Source: a bacterium (GTDB taxonomy: Bacteria > SZUA-79 > Acidulodesulfobacterales > Acidulodesulfobacteraceae). Taken from it: a stretch of DNA of 9,859 bases. The notes beneath the pieces are model-generated. The model did no database searches and was not told the origin of the DNA. It saw nothing but the letters and a program-made list of their open reading frames with translations. Location: NCBI GenBank assembly GCA_021788495.1, contig JAJYKQ010000038.1, forward strand, positions 1-9,859, written 5' to 3'. Position numbers and translations under genes: made by a program. Shown here in pieces: positions 5,449 through 9,859 of this stretch; the first letter of the stretch is position 1; every line of letters begins with the position of its first letter.

Positions 5449-6462
5449 ATGAATATTACGCGAAAAATAAAAGAAGCGATAAACGGAAATATTGAAATCC
5501 CGGACGACCTTCTTTTGTCCGTTTTCCAACTTTCAGGCGCTCCGCTGATGGAGCTTTTTTCTTTAGCCCTCGAACTAAAAGAAAAATATACCGGTAAAAA
5601 AGTTAACTTCTGCTCTATAGTAAGCGCAAAAACCGGAATATGCTCGGAAGACTGCTCATTCTGCGGCCAGTCCGCAGTCGCCGGAATAAAAGAAAAAAAA
5701 ATAAAAGTTAATCCTCTTATGACCGTTTCCGAGATGGTGGAAGCCGCTAAAGCCGCAAAAAATAACGGGGCAAATGAATTTTCCATAGTCACGAGCGGAA
5801 CCAGGATATCGGACGAAAACGAGCTTAAGACGATAGGAAATGCCGTCATGTCCATAAAAAACGAAGTGGGCATTACTCCGTGCGCGTCGCTGGGACTTAT
5901 GGAATACGAAAATCTGCTTTTTCTTAAAAACTGCGGTCTTGAAATATTTCATCATAATATAGAAACCAACAGCGATTTTTTTAAAAAAATATGTTCTACC
6001 CATTCGTTTGAAGACAATATAGAAACGGTTAAATCCGCAAAAAAAGCCGGACTGAAAGTATGTTCCGGCGTAATTATCGGAATGGGCGAATCGCGCTTGG
6101 ACAGAATAAAAATGGCTAAGGAAATAAACAGGCTCGACGTCGATAATATCCCGGTTAATTTTTTAAATCCTATTAAGGGAACCCCTCTCGAAAATGCCGA
6201 ACCGCTTACTCCTATGGAGTGCCTTAAAACCATTTCGATTTTCAGAATCGTCAATCCTAAAAAAAATATACTTGCGCAGGGAGGGAGGGAACACAACCTG
6301 CGCCAGCTTCAGCCTCTCGCTCTTATGGCCGGAGCAAACGGATTTCTTCTCGGAAATTACCTTCTTACGTCGGGAAGAAATCCTGAGTTGGACTTAGAAC
6401 TGATTAACGATTTAGGATTTGAGCCGAATGTTTCCGAAACGCCGCGGGCCGAGTATGCCTGA
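5449..6462 (+). CDS. bioB: biotin synthase
   Basis: Radical SAM enzyme of 337 residues that inserts sulfur into dethiobiotin. The SAM cluster motif is CSEDCSFC (Cys 65, 69, 72), preceded by VSAKTG as in other BioB proteins. C145 (TPCASLG) and C205 (LKVCSG) correspond to E. coli Cys128 and Cys188, ligands of the auxiliary cluster. E. coli Cys97 is replaced by Ser112 (EFSIVTSG) and Arg260 by Leu275 (ILAQGGRE); Cys182 (KICSTH) is an extra cysteine in the barrel. This pattern matches BioB proteins of many anaerobes, some of which I recall being described with a different auxiliary Fe-S cluster. HHNIETN at 168-174 is the usual substrate-site stretch. ruvX overlaps its stop by 8 nt. It belongs to the same pathway as bioF and bioC but lies 3.8 kb away from them, which suggests a split biotin regulon. 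Confidence 0.97.
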   Translation: MNITRKIKEAINGNIEIPDDLLLSVFQLSGAPLMELFSLALELKEKYTGKKVNFCSIVSAKTGICSEDCSFCGQSAVAGIKEKKIKVNPLMTVSEMVEAAKAAKNNGANEFSIVTSGTRISDENELKTIGNAVMSIKNEVGITPCASLGLMEYENLLFLKNCGLEIFHHNIETNSDFFKKICSTHSFEDNIETVKSAKKAGLKVCSGVIIGMGESRLDRIKMAKEINRLDVDNIPVNFLNPIKGTPLENAEPLTPMECLKTISIFRIVNPKKNILAQGGREHNLRQLQPLALMAGANGFLLGNYLLTSGRNPELDLELINDLGFEPNVSETPRAEYA

Positions 6463-6916
6463 TAATATAAGCAAAAAAGCTCTAGGCATAGATTTCGGCC
6501 TAAAAAGAATCGGGCTGTCTTTAAGCGACGATACTAGAACTATTGCTTTTCCTTTTAAATATATCCTTAACGAATCGTTAAACAAAACTCTTTCCGAATT
6601 AAAAAAAATTATAGACGAAGAAAATATCGGATTAATCGTAATCGGCATGCCTATAGGGCTTAAAGGGAAACAGACCGAAATATCCGTTAAAATCGGGGAA
6701 TTTATTCGGGGATTAAAAGAGAAAACCGGCGAAGAAACTGAGATTGCGGTTTACGATGAAAGATTTTCTTCCGTACAGGCGCAAAAAAGCCTTATCGAAC
6801 AAAATATTAAAAGGAAAAAAAGGAAAGAAAAAATAGACTCCGTCGCTTCTACTTTCATATTGCAGTCTTACTTGGACAGGCAAAAAAACCGGCAGGGAAA
6901 AAAAATATTTGAATAA
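6455..6916 (+). CDS. ruvX: YqgF/RuvX family, putative pre-16S rRNA nuclease or Holliday junction resolvase
   Basis: RNase H-fold protein of 153 residues, the usual family length (about 135-160). YqgF is linked to 16S rRNA 5' maturation in E. coli and was proposed as a Holliday junction resolvase. Family motifs in order are LGIDFGLKRIGLSLSD (10-25, with catalytic Asp13), VIGMPIGLKGKQTE (62-75), YDERFSSVQA (100-109), and the final DSVASTFILQSYL (128-140, with Asp128). The frame is open further upstream to a TTG at 6419, but that part lies inside bioB. The ATG at 6455 overlaps the bioB stop in the stretch ATGCCTGA (8 nt), a coupling arrangement, and fits the family start. There is no convincing Shine-Dalgarno. 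mltG follows after 51 nt, a ruvX-mltG order seen in many bacteria. Confidence 0.92.
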   Translation: MPDNISKKALGIDFGLKRIGLSLSDDTRTIAFPFKYILNESLNKTLSELKKIIDEENIGLIVIGMPIGLKGKQTEISVKIGEFIRGLKEKTGEETEIAVYDERFSSVQAQKSLIEQNIKRKKRKEKIDSVASTFILQSYLDRQKNRQGKKIFE

Positions 6917-6953
6917 TTTTAAAATATTATTATACTATACGCTTAATATACTT

Positions 6954-6959
6954 TATAAT
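6954..6959 (+). promoter_or_regulatory. possible -10 element just before mltG
   Basis: A perfect TATAAT ends 8 nt before the mltG ATG. Position -35 (about 6930-6936, TATACT/TTATAC) is poor. If used, the transcript would start at about 6966-6968, so mltG would be leaderless, which agrees with its lack of a Shine-Dalgarno. Confidence 0.35.
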
Positions 6960-6967
6960 AATTATAA

Positions 6968-8005
6968 ATGTGCTATTTCGACTACAGGCTATATAAGCGG
7001 GTTAAAAAGATAACTTTTATTCTTGAAATCGCAATACCGGCCGTAATTATCGGATACCTTTTTTTATACGCATTTACTCCGCAGTCTTTCACCTATAAAA
7101 AACCTCAACTTATTACTATCTCAAAAGGAAGCTCGTTAAAAGAAATAGTATATAAACTTTACGCTCAAAAACTCGTGAACAGCCCCTATTTATTCTATTT
7201 TATAGGATTTATCAGCGGTTATTCAAGATATATACAGGCAGGAACTTATTACGTATCGATAAACAGGTCTCCGGCTTCAATATATTACGAATTCGTAAAC
7301 GGCAGAGTCGCAAGGGCTAAAGTAGTTATTCCTCCGGGATTAAATATTTTCGATATAGCGCAGGTTCTGTCTAAAGATAAAATAACGGCTAAGAAGCTTT
7401 TTCTAAAAAAATGCTTCGACAGAAAATTCCTTTTAAGCATCAAAATAGACGCTAAAAACGCCGAAGGATTTTTATATCCCGATACCTATGTTTTTAAAAT
7501 AAATTCAAAACCCCAAAATATAATTAAAAGAATGGCCGGCGAATTTTTTATAAAAACGAAAAATATGAAGCCGACTTATAAAGATTTAATTATAGCGTCT
7601 TTAATAATAAAGGAGGCTGACGAAAACGATAAAAACTCTACCGGCTTCATATCGTCCGTAATACATAACAGGCTTAGAATAAATATGCCTTTAGATATCG
7701 ATTCCTCGTCCATTTACGCGTTGAACCTTACAATGTATAAAAACTACTTAAAAACCGGATATAGATATAAACCGGTATTTCATATGAAACAGATATATCT
7801 TAAGGTAAAATCCCCATATAACACCTATATGAATTACGGGCTCCCGCCCACCCCTATCGCAAATCCGGATATAAAAGCTATAAAAGCGGCTATGCATCCC
7901 GCAAAAACAAAATATTTATATTACATATCGACTAAAAAAGGCGAAACGATATTCTCCGACAGCCTTGCGGGACAGGTAAAAAATATTGACAAATATCTTA
8001 AATAA
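6968..8005 (+). CDS. mltG: endolytic murein transglycosylase MltG (YceG)
   Basis: Inner-membrane enzyme of 345 residues that cuts nascent glycan strands in the periplasm and so sets peptidoglycan chain length. A short basic cytoplasmic N-terminus is followed by one transmembrane segment at about 17-36, LEIAIPAVIIGYLFLYAFTP. A LysM-like subdomain (ITISKGSSLKEIVYKLYAQK) spans about 49-110. The catalytic domain contains EGFLYPDTY at 166-174 and ASLIIKEADEN at 210-220; Glu216 corresponds to the catalytic Glu218 of E. coli. Later come HNRLRINMPLDID and the signature GLPPTPIANPD, then HPAKTKYLYY. All expected motifs are present. In E. coli the motif is IVEKE, and here the non-catalytic first Glu is Ile. 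No Shine-Dalgarno precedes the ATG at 6968. Confidence 0.95.
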   Translation: MCYFDYRLYKRVKKITFILEIAIPAVIIGYLFLYAFTPQSFTYKKPQLITISKGSSLKEIVYKLYAQKLVNSPYLFYFIGFISGYSRYIQAGTYYVSINRSPASIYYEFVNGRVARAKVVIPPGLNIFDIAQVLSKDKITAKKLFLKKCFDRKFLLSIKIDAKNAEGFLYPDTYVFKINSKPQNIIKRMAGEFFIKTKNMKPTYKDLIIASLIIKEADENDKNSTGFISSVIHNRLRINMPLDIDSSSIYALNLTMYKNYLKTGYRYKPVFHMKQIYLKVKSPYNTYMNYGLPPTPIANPDIKAIKAAMHPAKTKYLYYISTKKGETIFSDSLAGQVKNIDKYLK

Positions 8006-8101
8006 CCCTATATAATTATAGTTTAAAAAATATTTAAAAATATATGATAAAATATAATTAATCCGCCGTATATTTTAATATTTTATTTTACAAATTCAAT
8101 C

Positions 8102-8108
8102 AAGGAGG
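8102..8108 (+). promoter_or_regulatory. strong ribosome binding site of the TraT-like gene
   Basis: AAGGAGG lies 7 nt before the ATG at 8116 and fixes the start. Upstream, a perfect TATAAT at 8053-8058 could be the -10 box, but I see no good -35 box. The gap 8006-8115 is otherwise plain AT-rich sequence without a visible terminator for mltG. Confidence 0.7.
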
Positions 8109-8115
8109 CTATCAA

Positions 8116-8865
8116 ATGTATCGCAACGTTTCAAAACTTAAACTATTTGCTTTAGCTGTGCTTTTTCTTTTACCGGCATTTGCATTTTCGGGATGCGCCA
8201 CGACCGCTGGTCCGACGACCAGCGCAAGCGGTCTTTCGTCGGGCAACGTAGCATTAAGCACTAAAATGAGTTCCAGCATATTCTTACAGCCGGTGGCGCC
8301 TCAGGATAAAATCGTTTACGTAAGCGTAAGAAACACTTCTACCGCTACCGGGCTTAATTTTAATAACGAACTTATTTCCGCTTTAATAAGCGAGGGCTAC
8401 AGAGTCACAAATAACCCCCAGGAAGCAAACTTTATGATTATGTCCAATATCCGCTATATCGGCGTAGAATCCAATAATTACACGGTAGCAGGCGCATTAG
8501 CCGGAGGTTTCGGAGGAGCTTTTATCGGCTCCAGATATAACTCGGGAACTTCCATGGTGGCAGGCGGCGCATTGGGCGCATTGGCGGGCGGCATTATCGG
8601 TTCGATGTTTCAGAACAAAAACTATATGATGGTCGTAGATATTCAGCTGGAACAAAGGCAGGCAGGCACTTATACCACAAATTCCACAAACGCCAGCCAG
8701 GGAACCGCAAGCAACATTACAACCTACAACTCTGGCATAAAAAACTGGGCTATATACAGGGACAGAATAGTATCCCAGGCATCCGCAATGAATCTTGTAT
8801 TCACATCGGCCGAACCTTTATTAAAACAGCAGATGGCTCACTCTATTGCAAATTTACTGCCGTAA
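8116..8865 (+). CDS. traT: TraT-family outer-membrane lipoprotein
   Basis: Lipoprotein of 249 residues that matches TraT (about 244) by eye over its full length. In F-like plasmids TraT blocks entry of a second plasmid by surface exclusion and gives serum resistance. The signal peptide ends in the lipobox FSGC with Cys27. The region ALSTKMSSSIFLQP at 46-59 aligns with the TraT segment VKTQMSETIWLEP, followed by V-x-V-x-N-T-S. A Gly/Ala-rich glycine-zipper stretch at about 123-165 (VAGALAGGFGGAFIG and a second copy) corresponds to the hydrophobic middle of TraT. The ends agree too, with SIANLLP against SIANIL. It sits among chromosomal housekeeping genes, with no conjugation genes in view, so its role here is probably a general envelope one. 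It has its own terminator downstream. Confidence 0.88.
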   Translation: MYRNVSKLKLFALAVLFLLPAFAFSGCATTAGPTTSASGLSSGNVALSTKMSSSIFLQPVAPQDKIVYVSVRNTSTATGLNFNNELISALISEGYRVTNNPQEANFMIMSNIRYIGVESNNYTVAGALAGGFGGAFIGSRYNSGTSMVAGGALGALAGGIIGSMFQNKNYMMVVDIQLEQRQAGTYTTNSTNASQGTASNITTYNSGIKNWAIYRDRIVSQASAMNLVFTSAEPLLKQQMAHSIANLLP

Positions 8866-8899
8866 ATAACTAATCCGTTGTCCGGCACATCTTAAAACT

Positions 8900-8927
8900 A
8901 AAAAAGGCGCCTTAAGGCGCCTTTTTT
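8900..8927. terminator. perfect bidirectional intrinsic terminator
   Basis: GGCGCC (8906-8911) and GGCGCC (8916-8921) pair around a TTAA loop, flanked by six A and six T residues. The whole 28 nt is a perfect palindrome, so it should terminate transcription from either strand. It lies 34 nt after the TraT-like stop codon. Confidence 0.93.
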
Positions 8928-9182
8928 ATACGTTTATCAAATAATAATATACTTTATTAAAGGCCGCCGTTGCCTCTTGAAGCTGTAACTTGGTGCAACG
9001 ACTTTAAGGATATGATTTTTTCCTTGACAATATTTATGCGCTATATCATAATAGATATAATTTAAAATTTCCCTAATTATTCGTTTGCTTTGATATTTTA
9101 TTCGTATATCGTTATAACATTTTAGATATAATGCAAAAATTAATTAACTATTTAATAAATAATTAATCAGGGAGAATGGACT
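8928..9182. other. non-coding gap with promoter region of the last gene
   Basis: This gap has no credible ORF on either strand. It holds an island of higher GC at about 8962-9010 bounded by CGTTGC (8968-8973) and GCAACG (8995-9000). A strong promoter follows at 9024-9052, and then an AT-rich leader of about 120 nt. A second weaker promoter-like pair lies within the leader: TTGATA (9090-9095) and TATAAC (9113-9118), 17 nt apart. Confidence 0.6.
9024..9052 (+). promoter_or_regulatory. near-consensus sigma-70 promoter
   Basis: The -35 box TTGACA (9024-9029) is perfect, and CATAAT (9047-9052) is five of six for the -10 box. The spacer is the ideal 17 nt. Transcription would start near 9059, giving a leader of about 124 nt for the exported protein gene at 9183. 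It is the best promoter match in the window. Confidence 0.75.
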
Positions 9183-9859
9183 ATGAAAAAAACCGGAAAC
9201 AGATTTTACGCGGTCTTCGTAATTTTTATTTTTACGTTAAGCATTTATTTATTTCTACCTTTCAAAAATGCTTTTGCCGGACCGGACGGTTCCGGCAACA
9301 ACTTCTTTTTTAAAGGGCCGACCGCTTTCGGCGTTACTCCGCCAAATAAATTCATTACTTTTCAGGGTTTAACCTACCAGACGTTCGGCTCTCATTTTAC
9401 AAACACGGGTTCGGTAGAAAACAATCCGGCTCAGACCGATAAATTCGTTTTCCTGCCGGAATTTATCTGGACGAAAAACATCCTCGGCGTCACAAACTTT
9501 TTTGAAGCAGTTACGCCGGTAGGAAGCGCATCGCAAAACATCACTAACGCCGACCAGCCTTCAAGTCAGCCGTCCAACTTTTCGAATTCGAGCGGCGGAC
9601 TCGGGGATATTTTGCTTTTTTACGGAGTTTACAGCAAAAACTATTCATACGGAAATCTCGCCTTCAATTTCTTCCCTCAAATCAGTTTTACGGTGCCGAC
9701 GGGTCAGTGGAGTTCCGATTCTTCCGTTAACATAGGAGGGGACGAATGGCAGATTATGCCGACCCTTGCGGGTCAATTTACCTATAAACTGCCCGCAAAA
9801 CAGTCCATAGCCTTAGATTACGCTTTAGGTTACAGCAAGAACGAGGGACATTCGACGAT
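9183..9859 (+). CDS. exported protein, probable outer-membrane beta-barrel, 3' truncated
   Basis: The frame is open from ATG 9183 to the window end, with 225 whole codons visible. The ribosome binding site GGGAG (9170-9174) is 8 nt upstream. An ATG at 9176 is in another frame and too close to this site. A signal peptide (basic MKKTGNR, hydrophobic core, cleavage after AFA at about 30-32) directs export. The mature part is rich in Phe, Tyr, Asn, Ser and Gly with alternating patterns such as FNFFPQISFTVPTGQW and IALDYALGY, as expected of beta strands. The order (PEFIWTKNIL near 94-103, GLGDILLFYGVY near 140-151, then a P-x-G strand) resembles the PF13557 'phenol MetA degradation / transporter' family of presumed outer-membrane channels. 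I give that assignment low-to-moderate weight. The substrate cannot be told. Confidence 0.72.
   Translation, partial: MKKTGNRFYAVFVIFIFTLSIYLFLPFKNAFAGPDGSGNNFFFKGPTAFGVTPPNKFITFQGLTYQTFGSHFTNTGSVENNPAQTDKFVFLPEFIWTKNILGVTNFFEAVTPVGSASQNITNADQPSSQPSNFSNSSGGLGDILLFYGVYSKNYSYGNLAFNFFPQISFTVPTGQWSSDSSVNIGGDEWQIMPTLAGQFTYKLPAKQSIALDYALGYSKNEGHST

Noticed and set aside
5409..5873. Long minus-strand ORF opposite bioB (154 residues)
   Set aside because: It lies antisense to a certain gene, has no ribosome binding site or recognisable domain, and its low-complexity Phe/Ser composition is typical of a shadow frame. The same applies to the other antisense frames over bioF, the J-protein gene and bioB.
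6419..6454. Upstream TTG start for ruvX giving 165 residues
   Set aside because: These codons lie within conserved-length bioB and add residues not expected in the family. The ATG at 6455, overlapping the bioB stop, is the better start.
1..9859. CRISPR array, tRNA/rRNA genes, insertion sequence or phage genes
   Set aside because: I saw no regularly spaced repeats, no tRNA-like cloverleaf, no transposase frame and no terminal inverted repeats.

Overview
The window is an AT-rich chromosomal stretch from a diderm (Gram-negative) bacterium. The evidence for two membranes is a Pal lipoprotein, a TraT-like lipoprotein and a secreted protein that looks like an outer-membrane barrel. The Pal C-terminus has a Cys pair (PLC...H.E.C) and an NRRDHF ending that I associate with deltaproteobacterial (Desulfobacterota-type) Pal proteins. 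BioB has the Ser/Leu substitutions I associate with anaerobe-type enzymes. My guess is an anaerobic Desulfobacterota relative, but this rests on memory of protein families and not on a search.

Layout. (1) 1-1612: the 3' part of a biotin operon, bioF (5' truncated) then bioC. It meets convergent pal at a terminator hairpin whose best T-tract serves the pal strand. (2) 2226-2465: an AT-rich divergent promoter region with A/T tracts. (3) 2466-3997: a compact cassette of a radical SAM/SPASM protein, a PqqD-like peptide-binding protein, a 34-residue ORF with a perfect Shine-Dalgarno, and a strong terminator. It has the architecture of a small RiPP (ribosomally made, modified peptide) locus. (4) 4068-5368: a CbpA-type J-domain co-chaperone with a CbpM-like modulator. 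(5) 5449-8005: bioB, ruvX and mltG, probably co-transcribed; bioB and ruvX overlap by 8 nt. (6) 8116-8865: a TraT-family lipoprotein ending in a perfect bidirectional terminator. (7) 9183-end: an exported protein, probably a beta-barrel, cut by the window end and preceded by a near-consensus sigma-70 promoter.

How the genes work together: BioC makes the methyl-ester-disguised malonyl-ACP primer for pimelate synthesis, BioF condenses pimeloyl-ACP with alanine, and BioB inserts sulfur to give biotin. CbpA and CbpM would form a DnaK co-chaperone and its regulator. Pal, MltG, TraT and the terminal gene all act at the envelope. The radical SAM cassette fits none of these pathways and is the most interesting part.

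The point most worth checking is the end of the small ORF. The peptide terminates at UGA, but reading that UGA as selenocysteine would add Lys-Glu-Cys-Lys and give a regular C-x-x-U-x-x-C pattern. An 8-bp hairpin with a GUU loop starts 20 nt after the UGA, in the position expected for a bacterial SECIS element. This is a hypothesis; an ordinary stop codon is still the simpler reading.
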